A stretch of DNA of 64,000 bases from Saposhnikovia divaricata (GCA_036435485.1 CM071598.1:140162148-140226147); one strand, 5' to 3'; positions 12,071-24,251 are shown, numbered from the stretch's first letter. Numbers and translations are program-made. Notes: a model not told the origin generated them from the sequence alone.

Positions 12071-12823
12071 TGTAATAACCCGAATTTTTCAAGAAATGAT
12101 TTTATTATTATTTTGATAATAATAATGTTTTTCCTAAAATGAGGAGAAATTTTTTTTTATTTATTTAATTTTTATTGTTGTTTAAAAATTTTGACCGAGT
12201 GGAGTCGGGTCAGTCTTAAAAATTTTATTGACCAAGTAGGTATCTCGAGTCAATAGTTTATTTGGGGCAAATGTTTAATTTTTGAAATGTGGATTTATTT
12301 AGTAAAGATTTTAATTTAAATTACTGAATAATTTAGAGGTTTTAAAATCCTTAGAAAAAGTTTATTTTAATTATTTGAGGATTTACAGAAATTACTCGAT
12401 TAATTTATAATATCGAGAATTTGAGGTTTTACTAAAACAATAATGTTTGTGGTATTTTATAAGGTGCTGTAAATTGTGATTATGAATCACAATTATTATT
12501 TTTAAGTATTGTTTTTACAAATTATTAAGATTTGTAAAATGCATATCAATTTAGAAAACTGAGATTTAATTCTAATTCTTTCTCCAAAAGTCCTTGAAAA
12601 TATTCTAGTATTTAATTTTACTAGGAATTTTTTTTTTACAAATTAGAGTTTTAACTCTAAATATTATTTATAAGTAAGTAGTGATTAAATGTATTGCTTT
12701 TAATTGTTATTGGGCCTAAGGCCCATTAGGTTTTCAACACAGCTCATATACATACCAGATACGCACACAAAAACACACACAGCCGCACAAACAAGAACGA
12801 CGGGGAGAGAAAAGAGATTGGGA

Positions 12824-12825
<2 letters not shown>

Positions 12826-12867
<42 letters not shown>
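12826..12867 (+). repeat. (GA)n microsatellite in 3' LTR of L
   Basis: A GA tract shorter than its 5' LTR counterpart at 4756-4808. The difference arose after insertion, because both LTRs are copied from one template. Confidence 0.85.
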
Positions 12868-12871
<4 letters not shown>

Positions 12872-15057
12872 GATGATGAAGGAGGATCATCCTCCCTCTT
12901 TTCTACAATTCAAAGTCAGCCAAGGGAGAGGAGAGGAAGGAGTGAAGGCTTGCTTGTTTCGGCCATGGAAGAAGATGAAGGTGGAGAAGATGATGAATAG
13001 TGGTGTTCTTGAGTTTTGGTTGATTAAAGAGGTATAAAATCTTTGTTTCAAACTTTGATTTTGTGCTTAATTAAGGAGCATATGAAGTAGTAGTTAGTAG
13101 ATTTTTCAAGGTTTTTAAGAGTATATTATTGTTTAGTAGTGTTTAATAAATGAATTGATGAAGTGGGTTTGTTTAGAGTAGTATGCAAAACTGTCCAGAA
13201 TTTTTCAGGGCCTGCCCTGTTTTTGCAAGTGAATTTCGAACCATTTGTGCTCTTTTCTGGGCAGTAGTGTCTTCATAAAAGTTGTTCTATTTAGAGTCTA
13301 GTTTGTGCAGGAGAAAACGGTGCGTCGTTTGAGTTAACGAGTAAGGAGAAAACGACGTTTTAGTGAAACCCATGCAGGACACCCGAAAATCTCGGGATTC
13401 GCACTTTGGAACTATGTTTCACCTAGTTAAAATCTGTAAATTGGATTGAAACTTTTATTGAGGATAAAGGAAGGAATTAGAAAGATTTCAGAAAAAGATT
13501 TGGGTAAAACTATTGATTTATCAATTTAATAAAAATGTTTGAATGTCACTGTGTTGGAAGAAACTGCTCTGTTCTTGAGTTGTATTTGGATGGGTAATTG
13601 TCCTAGATGAACTATGATTTTCAGACTAAAAGTTTTATGGTGTGAAGATATTATCTTCAGTTTTGGAATCCCAGAGGTCTTGGAGGCAAAGATTAATTTT
13701 TCAATTTATGAGAATTTTTAGAATGCAAGGTGCGCAGATTTAATGAACCGTCTATGTGTTGAGTTTGGAATAATGATTCACCTAGTTAGAAAATGGTAAG
13801 TATGGGAATACGTGATACATGTTAAATGTCAGAACCTTATAATAATTAGAATTGTGCTAGGGGTTATGAGAAGATCACAAGTTTCTAAATGTCAATATTT
13901 AAAGGACTTGTGTAATTCTTTTCGACTAATCCCTAGGGCTTACAAATATCCATGATTAGCTATCACGGGTATAATTCATATACTTCAGTGGTGTGATCAT
14001 CGATATAGCGTAAGTAATAGTTAGTGCTAGGGGTTGTTCCCTAGAGCTTACGAACATCAATGATTGATTGTCACGTGTGTCATTAAAATACGTGAGAAAT
14101 ACGATCATTGGTGTAGCGTAAGTAGTAGTGTAATATAAATCATTATGTGCTATGTGCCGCATGTCAGGGCGGATACTTTCTTATGTGTTTATTTTATGTT
14201 GCTGCAAGTTGATGCAGCTTATTTTTGCTAAAACAGGGTTGTATTGTATTTGAGGGGCTGTGCCCATAGTCCGATAAACGAATACTTCATGCCCAAATTT
14301 TCTGAAAATTCCCTGCGATTAATTATATTTAATTTATTAAATTTCCGTGGTCTAGAGGCATGAAGTGGATGTTAACTGATTATGTGTATATGTGTTAAGT
14401 GGTTGAGTTGAGGATTAATTGTTGTCTCGAGGATTTATGTGCTAAGTTAAGTATTAAAAATGGTATTGAGGATCAATGACGCCTTGAGGATTAATTATAT
14501 ATTAAATTGGTTTAAGTCTATTAAATGGATATGAATGTGTTATGTGCATTAAGTGGTATTAGAATAGTTAACTATGGGGAAGACGCCTATAGTTTTTCTT
14601 TAAGTGACTTAGTAGTAACTCTGAGTCGGGACTACTCGAGATACGAGGGAGGACTGACACGTACTCGGAACCATTTCAGTACTATTAGGGCGTAATCAAA
14701 TTGGAGCGACGTGCATCCAAAAAGGAAGATCGAGACGTCAGGTAAGGTCCATGGAATTGCTTGGACGAGATGCGAAGGATTTGTCCGTGGTTTCTATTTT
14801 CTGCTAAGGACCAGAGGCAAGTTTACTATGCATACTCTATTGTTCAGAGTATATCTATGTTAAATATATGAAATGTGAAAAATAAGTTTTCAATCCGTAA
14901 TCGCGAGTTTTCCGACCTTGTACTTCTTCTTCCAAATCATTGTATTCCTGGTTTTGCCAACAATATTAAATTCTGCTCGTGTAATAACCAAAACCCATGG
15001 CTTATAATACTGTTGACGGGTAGTGATATTTTTATGGCTCTATATCTTGATTTATAC

Positions 15058-15060
<3 letters not shown>

Positions 15061-15099
<39 letters not shown>
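15061..15099 (+). repeat. (TA)n microsatellite in 3' LTR of L
   Basis: About 20 TA units, compared with about 8-9 at 7001-7017 in the 5' LTR. This is a second slippage difference between the two LTRs. Confidence 0.9.
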
Positions 15100-15103
<4 letters not shown>

Positions 15104-16429
15104 TTTTGTACTATGGTAGTGGACTATATGTTATGAGGTATGTATTTATGTATCGGAATAAGAGAGGCTCAGAGGGTAGAGCATGTATTGAGTTTTAGAA
15201 CTTAGCCGCGTGTCGGGGCTATTTTGTATTGAATGTTTTCGAAAACCCGGGCAAAGCTTCTAAAAAGAATTTCGCAATAATTAACCTAAAGGCAACATCA
15301 CCAATAAACCCGTGTTTATTTAATTAACAGATGCTTCTGAAAGCATTCACTAATTAAATAAACCTCATTCACCTAATTAAATTTATTTAATTAGATGAAT
15401 ATCGTTTTCAAAACGCTTTCTTAAAATCACTTTGTCCCGGAGAAATAATAAAATAATTTAATGGAGTGATTCTATCCAGTATATTATTTATCGGAGATAC
15501 TTATTTTCAATACGGATTAAAGTTATTTCAATGGTTATAAATTGGTTATTTTCAGCTTAAAACAGCTAGATTGATACCGATATATGTTATTTGAATGATT
15601 ATTTAAACTGATGAATTTTAAGTATAATATTCATTAACAAAAGGGAGAAAGAGAAAAAAAAAAGATTTCAGGCTTATTAATTATTTCTTATTGACCGAGA
15701 GTCAGTAGTAGTTATTTGATAAAGTGGCTAAAGTTTGGAGACTGCCGGAGAGATTGTGTCTTGATTTTTATTATAAACATTCCAAGGGTTGTATTTGGGT
15801 GTTTCGAGGTTATTAAATATTTCAGTATTAATAGTACATATTATTTGAATATTGTTTAATAAATGAATATTATTTTGAGGATTCTTTTAAAAAGGGATTA
15901 TTGAATATTTATTATTTGTTACATATTAGTCAAATATTTATTAAATACCTTGAGTGTTTTGAAGATTATAAAACACTATTCAAAGGGTGTCTAAGGACTT
16001 TCATAGTCATTTAAAATATCATATTTTGATTCTATCTCGGTAAGTTACTTTTCAAGAACTCTGATATATATGGAATTACCCTGTTGTGTTACAAGCTTTA
16101 TGCGTACCATTTTCCCTATGTCAATACAAAACCCTGTGTCGGGATTGATATAAGTATAAGTGCATACCTATACTCGAACTCTTTCGAATTCAAAATATTT
16201 TCGAAAGCCCCCAGTCTGGTTTTACTTCCTTGCACATTTTTCAAAAATTATCGGTCGACTGATGTCGGACCTCAACTACTCGATTTTCAATCAAAACAAG
16301 TTTTGGAAAGAAAAAGAAAAAAGGGACTCTGGCAGGTGTGGGAACCGTTGACGAACGATTCCCGGGATGTGTAAGCGGCCCTGAGCCAGGCGGTCCATCA
16401 ATTATTATTCCGGCCCAGGTGTTGCCGAA

Positions 16430-16513
16430 GGATGATTACGGATGTAGTTTTCATCGAGGGTGATTACGGATGTAGTTTTCACCCGGGGATAGTTACGGAT
16501 GTAGTTTCTATCC
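16430..16513 (+). repeat. Triple 27-28 bp repeat in 3' LTR of L
   Basis: The 3' LTR copy of the repeat at 8356-8439, matching it without visible change. Confidence 0.85.
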
Positions 16514-17783
16514 TTCTACCGGTAGAGAAGACCCGCGGATTATTGGACTTGGATGTGGCGACTGATCATCGTCAATCCTTGTCAGGTTTTTATGTTTTCT
16601 TTAAGTCCCATCCTCCACTTTGGAAAAATACTCAAACACTGTTTCTTGGGCCTAAGTGCCAAGTTGCCGAAAGTGTTGTTTTCAATTATGAAAGATGATG
16701 ATGGATTCATGCAGTATCTAGAACTGCAAGAATATTCTAACAATAATGGCACGTGTTTGTGCACTTTTGCAATTATTCAAAAGATGAAAGATGGTTCATC
16801 GGTTATTGATGTCAAGTCTCAAATGTTTTGCTTCAAGAGCTTTGACTCGCTTCCTATCAGTTATTTCTGAGTTTGGATTTATCAAGTGGTTAAAGAACTT
16901 ATACCCGGTACATAATGTTGACCTGTAAGGTGTTTGATGGAAATGACATACTTATATGTAAATACTGTCAGACTTGAGAAATACTAAAAATGAAACCTTC
17001 TAATGGTTTGGTTTGTACACGATGATAAACAACTGTCTTAGCAGCATATTGAACTGCGTATTTTGAAAAGCTTTCTAAAAGATTAGCAATACTGTAGTGT
17101 ATGATATTTCGCTAAGATATGAGGATTGCTATGGTTATTATAAACTTATTCGTTCATTGGATGTTGCGTTAAACGTCATATTTTCCTTATTGAAGTTTCA
17201 TAGTTATAAATGTTTCGGAAATGATGTTAAGTATTGTTGGATTTTAAAACCCCTGTGTATATTGGATTATATATTGTTAAACTCTATTAATACTTGCTAG
17301 GTAATTCTTTCGCTCATACTTGTTTATTTTAAATATTAACCTTTCAGAGAAAGGTAGGTGGATGATGCTTATATGCATAGCTCGGAAGTAGCAGGTAGTA
17401 TGCCCTGATGAGGACGATATGATCCAGAAAATCTATAGCTGGAGTAAGTTATATGTAATCATATTGATGTGTAATAATTATATTACTTTGTACAGGACAG
17501 CACTAGTTGCTGGTGTACTTCTCATCGAAGCTATACTAGTAGTATAGGATTTGTAATACACGATGTGATGTAATTGAATGGCTGTAATGAATCGAGTGAT
17601 GTAAGGATTTTAGTTCTTGTTTCTAGCCCTATAACCCAAAAGATGCTTGGTAGTTGGGGTCTCTATTGTTGTGTTTCTGTTAGTAAGTGACTATAACTGG
17701 TTTAATATGGATAAACAGGTGATTTGCTATTGAGGATTTCCGCGTGACGACCAAATCCCTGACCCCGGATTTGGGGTGTTACA

Positions 17784-17788
17784 ATTGA
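17784..17788. other. Target-site duplication of element L, right copy
   Basis: ATTGA, identical to 3996-4000. Confidence 0.95.
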
Positions 17789-18029
17789 TATTGGCTTATA
17801 GACTAGATACGAATTCAGTTATAAGCCGGATTGTTTTGATAAGACCCTTAGCGAAGGGCATATGATATTCATTCTTAAATATAGACCGGGAGTCGGTATT
17901 TTGAGATATAGAAAGTCGTGGAAACCCGGAGGGATTCCAACGGCAGATTATTATTTATCTTGAGGAATGTTATTATTAAACATTATTTATATTTCCATAA
18001 AGTATCAATTACTTGGAAATATTTCGAGG

Positions 18030-18730
18030 AATGTTATTCGAGTATTATCTCAATCGAGAAATATTAAATGAATGTTAGTTTCGAATATTCATTTAGAGTT
18101 GATTATTTAATGAATATTATTTTGATACTCATTAGAATGTTATTTATTAAATGAATATTACTTTCGAATATTCATTTAAGGTTTTATGTACTTGATGAAT
18201 ATTATTTTAAAATATTCATTGGAAGTTCTATCTACTTAAGGAATATTATTTCGATTATTCCTTTAAAGTTTTGATTACTAAATGAATATTATTTGGATAT
18301 TCATTTAGAAGATTATTTATTAAATGAATATTATTTTCAAATATTCATTTAAGGTCTGACTTATTTATTGAACATTATTTTAAATATTTATTGGAGTTTA
18401 ATTATTTAATGAATATTATTTCGAATATTCATTTAAGGAAGGATTTATTTAGTAAATAATTCCATATATTCATTCAAGGGTTGCTTACGAGTAATATTAT
18501 GAGTTAATAATATTCCGTAGTTGTTACTGAGGTAATAAATATTCTTGGAATATTTATTTAACTCTCTAAAATTCTTTTTAAAATGATTTATATTATTCTT
18601 GAATATTAATTTGAAGTCTTTTTTACTTAACGAATATTATTCCAAACATTCCTTTCAAAATTATTTATTAAATGAATATTATTTTTAATATTCATTTAAG
18701 TAATTATTTATTCAATAAATATTTTCTTCA
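18030..18730 (+). repeat. AT-rich palindromic degenerate tandem repeat
   Basis: More than ten imperfect units of roughly 50-65 bp are each built from TAAATGAATATTATTT and a near-inverted AATATTCATTTAAG. Each unit can fold back on itself. The units are too diverged for recent amplification. It lies in the middle of element B's LTR. Confidence 0.7.
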
Positions 18731-19507
18731 TATTCCTTCAAGGATTATTTTGAGAAATACTCTGATTAAAAATTTTCTTTCATTTATTAAATACTTCCGA
18801 CTCAATAAATATTCTATAAATATTTATTCAATACTTGGAAACAACTTCAATGTTGTTTATTCTTCTTCAAATATTATCTTCGACCTTCGATCATTCTGAA
18901 AATTCTTCGGAGTCATACGATTAATATTATATTAAGAAAGGTCCTCAAGATTCCATTCTTCACTCGAATCTATCTCTTAAATTATAAGGGAACCTTACTT
19001 GAGAAAGGTTCTTTATCTTGTTGACTTCCCGGTCATAATTTATCCTTTTCACTCGCAGCTTGGTTGCTATGGACTCATTAAGCTTGTGTGTACCTTCTCA
19101 TCATTCAAGGGGTAAGATTGTTGGAACAAGTTGATATCCATTAACAAGCAAAAGCTTGGGAAATGTTGGTGAATTCTCCTTTCCAACTAGATACGACTAT
19201 TTTGTGGAGTCTTATCAACAAGTATTTCACTTGGGGAAGGGAGGACAAACTCTACGTTTCAATGCTGTGGATTTATTCGAACTAGGAGTCGTGTGTAAGA
19301 GGCCGAGTCGCGCGGTCCATCACAAGGCCTAACCATTGGCCAGGGAGTTACTATTAAAGGCAATCGACAAGTGGAGCCGTCAGTTCTTCCTTCTACCGGT
19401 AGTAAACTATATTGGGCTGTACCATCCCCGACTGATCATCAGGGACTGGGACAGCTGGCGCGTGATAACTCCAGTATTGGTTCATCTCCCAAATTGGGAA
19501 TTCCCTG

Positions 19508-19584
19508 CAACACGTATCGAAGAGACTTCTTTCAGGTTGACGGTGTCTTCCGCAACACATATCGAAGAGACTTCTTTCAGGTTG
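19508..19584 (+). repeat. Direct duplication with 45-bp period in B LTR
   Basis: CAACACGTATCGAAGAGACT and CAACACATATCGAAGAGACT occur 45 bases apart, each continuing TCTTTCAGGTTG. There are only two copies. Confidence 0.8.
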
Positions 19585-20884
19585 TAGGACTTCGAAAAAT
19601 GTTAATAACTGGAATTGCAATATTTTCCTTGCAAGTTCCTCTTTATATGATAAATGATAATATCTTGTTTATTTTGACTTAGCAAATATTTCCACAAAAT
19701 AAATACTTTAAGTTACCCTGTAACTTCATCGTTCATGTTATACTGGCATCATTTCCGTAAATGCATGGCATATGGTTTGAAAGTTACTTTTGAACTATTA
19801 TATATTATCGTTCAGTTATACATTATTGTTGTTGGGCTATTGCTCACCCTTGCTTTATTATTATATCACAACAACAGCTAGACCAGATGACTCGCACAAG
19901 GCGCACTCGACGCTGGCATGGACGATGAGATTACCAGAGCTGAAGAAGAAGCTATTGGTAGGATAGATTCATTCTTTCAGTACCAAGTATATGGTCTAGT
20001 ATGACTTATGCAAATGGATGGCAAAGAGTATGTATTTATATGGTAATTCTTTTGGGTTGTAAGAACTCATAATGTGCTTAATAAAATTTGGTAGTTACTC
20101 TGATTTCATCTCTGGGACTATAACGGGTGTGTTTTATATTGTTGTGTTGGGTCATAAAGATGTAATTTATTTTATGTTGAAGTAAGTTCAAGTATTGTGG
20201 ACAGAAATGGAGACCGTAACGACCGGATCCCGGACCCTGGATCTGGGGGTGTTACAAATATACACTTAAAAATACTCCCTAAAATTGAGTTATGTAAGAA
20301 TCTATTTTTATTACACTTTTAAAACTTTAAATTCTAATGACTAAGGTTTTAACTCATTTCTTCTCTTGATTATTAGGAAAAACCAATTTCTAAAATCTCT
20401 ATTTTATTATATTTCTTTAAATCACATCTCTAAATTAATTTAGCTCTTGTAAAATTATTATTAATAAACTAGAGTTCTCAATTTCAATTAAGTCCAATTA
20501 GGAAAGCCACTATTTTTATTCTCAAATAAAATAATTCCAACAACCCATTTGTATTCACATTTTAAACCCATACTTTTTTTATAAAATCCTTGCTTATTCT
20601 AAAATATGATTCATAAATCAAATCCAATTTCATAGATTCCAAATTATTAACCAATGTTCTTCTCCCCCCCCCTTTTTTTCTAATAAAACTGAATTTTAAT
20701 AGATCACCTTTATCCATTGAATTTTTAAATAAAGCAATTTATGCAAAATTAACAATTAATTATTGATTACAAAAATAATAAAAAAATAAAGCAACAACCA
20801 CCACCACTGGCGGCTGCCGTCCGGTCGCCTGGCGGCTGCCGTCCGGTCGCCTGGCGGCGCCGGCGGCCAGCACCACCTCCCGCC

Positions 20885-20885
<1 letters not shown>

Positions 20886-20955
<70 letters not shown>
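20886..20955 (+). repeat. (CT)n microsatellite in left LTR of A
   Basis: A long CT tract followed by CT-rich sequence to about 21080. The counterpart in the right LTR (about 38680-38718) is roughly half as long. Confidence 0.9.
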
Positions 20956-20957
<2 letters not shown>

Positions 20958-21697
20958 CTCTCTAAATCTCCCGATCTCTCTTCCTCCCTCTCTAACTCTC
21001 TCCGATCTCTCCCTTCTCTTTTCTCTCTTTCTCTCCGACTGTCTCTCTCTCTACCTCCGATCTCGCCTCTCTCTCACCTCCTTCACTCCACCTCTATGTC
21101 TCTCTTAATCTCCCTCCACTCTCCTCTTTCTCTTCCTGCGCGAACACCACCCCCTCCCCTGCTTCTTCGTTTCAGGCAACACCCACCACCGCCGGCCGCC
21201 TTTACCGTCGCGGTGGTGGCTTCCGATCGGCCATGCAACCACAACCCCTCACCAATTACATCCCAAATCAACATACAATTACCCATCCACTCAAATCAAA
21301 TACCAAAAATCAACACACAATTCAACTTTATAAAACCCTTAATTAAAATTTGCAAACCCTAATTTAAAACATGGTTACTAATACAATATAGTAACAAAAC
21401 ATATCAAATATGATTACAAAAAAGAAAACTTTGGGGGTATAAGATCATACCCTTTTGAAAATCCAATTTTTAAGAACTTTGATAAAATACAACTTTCCGA
21501 AACCCCTTAGATATATACGTCAAATTGTAGAGCTTGAAACCCTTTACTCAATTATGTATTTGCATGCAAGATCAAGATTATATTTTTAGAGATATGTAAT
21601 TTACAAGAGCTTGGTTTTTGAGAGAGAAAATTGTGAGGTGTGTGTTTCTTTGTCTCGGTAGAAAATGAAAGTGGAGAAATAAGACTAGTCTAGTTGA

Positions 21698-21700
21698 ATT
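21698..21700. other. 3-bp target duplication of CACTA element, left
   Basis: ATT, repeated at 28612-28614. The uninterrupted right LTR of A has a single ATT at the matching site (39435-39437), which proves the insertion. Confidence 0.93.
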
Positions 21701-21728
21701 GACTACATCAAATTTGGGCTTTCGTCAC
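21701..21728 (+). repeat. Left terminal inverted repeat of CACTA element
   Basis: It matches the right end at 24 of 28 positions by eye. The canonical first C is G here. Confidence 0.88.
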
Positions 21729-22400
21729 TCTTTTGTACAATAAGGGCTGTGAAACTTTGAAACAAACGAGTGGCTAAAGGTCATCGTCCCAAGTTTTAGC
21801 CACACAATTATTTTTTGAGTGACCGAAAACACATTTTTTGGAAGATTTAGTCACAATTTAAAAAAAGTGTGACAATTGAGAGATAAAATTGCATGGTTTT
21901 TTGTTGACTTTGACCAATTTCAAAATTTATAGTCATACTTGAGAGATAGAAGTGTGACAATAACTAGCGACGCTTCTTTGCTGTGTCTAAATGTTACTTA
22001 ACGGCCACAGTCGTTTTCGGTGATGTGGCTAAATGGAAAATAACCTATGGTCACTACATTATATATGTGACTAAAAAGTAGGTCCTTTGTTTTCAGGAGT
22101 ACCCTCTTGAAACAGAGTATCTGTTTTCAAGATCCTCTTTTCCAATGTCACATTATTACATTTCCGTGTGGCAAAATAAATCACACATATATGTTTTTTT
22201 TCTAAACCTGTGCTTTTTCATATATTTATTAAAAAAACAAGATAGCAAAAATCTTCCCTTTTATAATAATATTTCATTACATAATACATGTTCAAAATTG
22301 GGCTAATAGCTGCATTAATAATATTCTAGCCCTATGTGCCTTCCTTGGCCATATCTACACAATACCAATATTTCCTCAATCACTCTGCTGCAAAAAATCA
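21729..22400. promoter_or_regulatory. Left subterminal repeat region of CACTA element
   Basis: Repeated short motifs GTGGCTAA, TAGCCACA, GTGTGAC and GTGACTAAA occur in both orientations up to about 22080. This is the usual transposase-binding region of CACTA elements. From 22080 to 22400 the sequence is AT-rich with nothing recognised. Confidence 0.6.
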
Positions 22401-22985
22401 TTAAAATTTAATATGTCCAGTGCCTTGTTCAGATTCACCATGAACGTGTTGTGTAGAATGAGTGGGAACACGTTGTGCAGTGCCTCTGTTATCCTCCATC
22501 CTCTGCACTCTCCCTCCCCTGTCTCCATCTCTCAGACCCCCTCTCTCAAACTCTCCTTGAAAACCATCTCTCTCCCTGCTTCTGCTTAAACTACCTATCT
22601 CATCTGGCATGAAAAATTGAAGGTCTGTGCTTCAACCAATGCACCATCTCCTTGTCCAGTGGAACATTGTGTAAAACAGCATCCAACATTGGGCTGCCAA
22701 CAAGTTTTACTGAAATATTAGTTATACTGATTTATTTATATATCAACACCCAAAAAAATGAAGAAATACACAGCATAAGCCACAATTTTGCAAACCTTTA
22801 TAGCAGTTCTAAGAAAGAAGACAGAAATTAAGACACCAGCCCAGCAAGTAGAAGCATTTGTGCCATACATCTCTGTAGAAAAAAGAGAGGCTGTTCACTC
22901 AAGAATTATGAAGTTAATCAGTATAGTTAGCATCTATGCACACACTGGACCAGATGTTAGCTGGTGCTTCATGCTAAAAATCTGA
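22401..22985 (-). other. Unassigned coding-like patches inside CACTA element
   Basis: On the minus strand, 22401-22610 is an open 69-codon frame rich in Arg, Gly and Asp. Just upstream, 22615-22705 reads as a short protein-like stretch in another frame (PMLDAVLHNVPLDKEMVHW). On the plus strand, 22788-22985 is open for 65 codons and contains VEAFVPYISVEKRE. None is recognised. They may be exon remnants of captured genes or of an old transposase accessory gene, or chance. The frames do not join without unproven splicing. Confidence 0.3.
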
Positions 22986-23582
22986 TCTTTCACCATTTAG
23001 CAGACAAAATACTACCTGCTGATAGTTGCATGACAAAGCCTTCCGCATTCCATTATCCCTGGATACATTAACAGACTCATGGTTATTTTAATTATAAGGT
23101 GCATCGAGTCACATACACACAACTTAAATTGTTTTTCATTCTAAAATAGATCACTAACATGAGGTCATAGTCATACTATTTGAATTAGGATAGAGTCATA
23201 TACGATATAATTTAGGAGAATTAACAATTCATAGGCATAGACGATATAATTTAGGAGAATTAATCCATGGTAAGCAATTACCATGGCACCTATTGCAAAA
23301 TTACTTCAATCACATGGAACGACCTTACAATTAATTGAAGAACAAAGAACAACAACAATTGTCTTGACCGAATACTCAATCACCAATTCTCCAACTAAGT
23401 AATAATTAGCATAAATAAGAAACCGTTGTCTCAATATAGCATGCACTAAACAGAATTAATCAACTACTTCCATTCATTAAAGACATACACTTGCCTCAAA
23501 TCATACACCATGTTTCTTATGTCATAACACTTGCATAACATTGGAAATTAAACAAAAATTACAAAGAAATAATAACAAAATT
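22986..23582. other. Interior CACTA DNA, no gene seen
   Basis: AT-rich sequence. It contains one short direct repeat: CGATATAATTTAGGAGAATT appears at about 23199 and again at about 23242. Nothing else is recognised. Confidence 0.5.
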
Positions 23583-24251
23583 CTAAGAACGATTTTCCCG
23601 CCTCCTCTTGTAAATCCTGGACATGGTAACAGCCAGTCCAATGATCCTCTCACGCAACTGCAGGGCCCGGAGACGCTCCGCCTCCCTCCTGTCCTTGTCT
23701 AGCTCGAACTCCATCATCAGAAACATCCACTCGATTTGCTGATCATAGGAGAACTCAGAGCTGATATTCAGTGGAACATCGTCCACTGGAAAGCTTGCAC
23801 CTTCCACTACGATCATGAAGTTTTCGTAGTTGAACACTATATTTTCAATACATTTTGCGAGATCGTTGAAGGGCATCATTTGATAGACGGGGGTTTGATA
23901 TTAAAAAGATAAAATTAAGGCATATGAAACAACGCTATTAACTGAGAATGTCATAATTGCATGCAGTTTTAGTCTCTTAGATTCCCAATAGACGCAATAA
24001 ACTCTATGAGTTTCAATAGACACATTCTCAAACACATATTCCCAATTAATACACGCAAGACTAATGAAATACATCTCAATAGGTACGCATCTTTTCAAAA
24101 AATGCAAGACTTAATAGATTTAGAGAAAGAGAGAGAGGGGGAGAGAGAGGAGACATACAGGTACTAATTGCCGGATATCATCTTCGCCGAAAAGGGGGTG
24201 AAAACCTAGGGTTAACACAGGCCAATTGATCTGAACAGTGCCTCCGCTCAT
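23583..24251 (-). CDS. Small uncharacterised gene carried by the CACTA element (possible two exons)
   Basis: The product is not recognised. On the minus strand, a clean ATG at 24251 opens 31 codons (starting MSGGTVQINWPVLTLGF) that end at 24159 before a plant-like donor, CT|GTATGT. Then comes an intron-like AT-rich stretch. A 98-codon open frame follows at 23879-23583, beginning MMPFNDLAKCIEN and ending in a basic tail (YKRRRENRS). The middle is acidic and charged, with a possible helix (FELDKDRREAERLRALQLRE). No clear AG acceptor joins the two exons in frame, so the second frame may start at its own ATG or a splice site may be damaged. A GAGA-rich stretch precedes the first ATG. It could be a captured host gene or an element-specific accessory gene. 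Confidence 0.4.

Larger units (their letters stand above)
4001..17783 (+). mobile_element. Element L: complete giant-LTR, non-coding LTR retrotransposon (LARD-like)
   Basis: The element is 13.8 kb and structurally complete. It has a 5' LTR (4001-9709), a Met-tRNA primer site (9714-9725), a 2361-bp interior (9710-12070), a polypurine tract before 12071, a 3' LTR (12071-17783) and a perfect ATTGA duplication. Both LTRs start TGTAATAACC and end GGTGTTACA. I find no gag, protease, RT, RNase H or integrase motif in the interior. This is the architecture of a large retrotransposon derivative (LARD), a non-autonomous class that depends on proteins from another element. The 3' interior end and polypurine tract match those of chromodomain element A, so a chromovirus-type partner is inferred. 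LTR divergence is about 1-2% in the first 1.1 kb compared by eye, so the insertion is young. Confidence 0.93.
12071..17783 (+). repeat. 3' LTR of element L (5713 bp)
   Basis: It is nearly identical to 4001-9709, with scattered substitutions and length changes in the GA and TA tracts. It ends in GTGTTACA directly before the right ATTGA copy. The small open frames repeat those of the 5' LTR and are not supported as genes. Confidence 0.93.
17789..20256 (+). repeat. LTR of gypsy-type element B, right segment ending in TGTTACA
   Basis: It continues from 4000 across element L and ends GATCTGGGGGTGTTACA at 20256, very like the LTR end of element L. What follows is LTR sequence of element A, not a primer site. 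So this is the outer end of B's 3' LTR (or a solo LTR), inserted in A's left LTR. It contains an AT-rich palindromic repeat block (18030-18730) and a diverged relative of the LTR core (GCGCGGTCCATCA, CTTCTACCGGTAG, ACTGATCATC at 19310-19445). Small open frames at 19336-19682 fall in this core and look non-coding. Confidence 0.75.
20257..21700 (-). repeat. Left LTR of element A, first segment (interrupted)
   Basis: This matches 38052-39437 of the intact right LTR of element A, including the CTGGCGGCTGCCGTCCGG region and the (CT)n tract. It starts abruptly where element B ends and stops at ATT, where the CACTA transposon inserted. The first roughly 2.3 kb of this LTR should lie left of element B, outside the window. 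In the minus orientation this is the 3' LTR. The GC-rich open frames near 21083-21362 are not conserved proteins. Confidence 0.88.

Noticed and set aside
21083..21362. Open frames in both directions, with partners at 38746-39040
   Set aside because: CT-rich and GC-rich LTR sequence of element A. Opposite-strand frames overlap and the two LTR copies differ in frame integrity.
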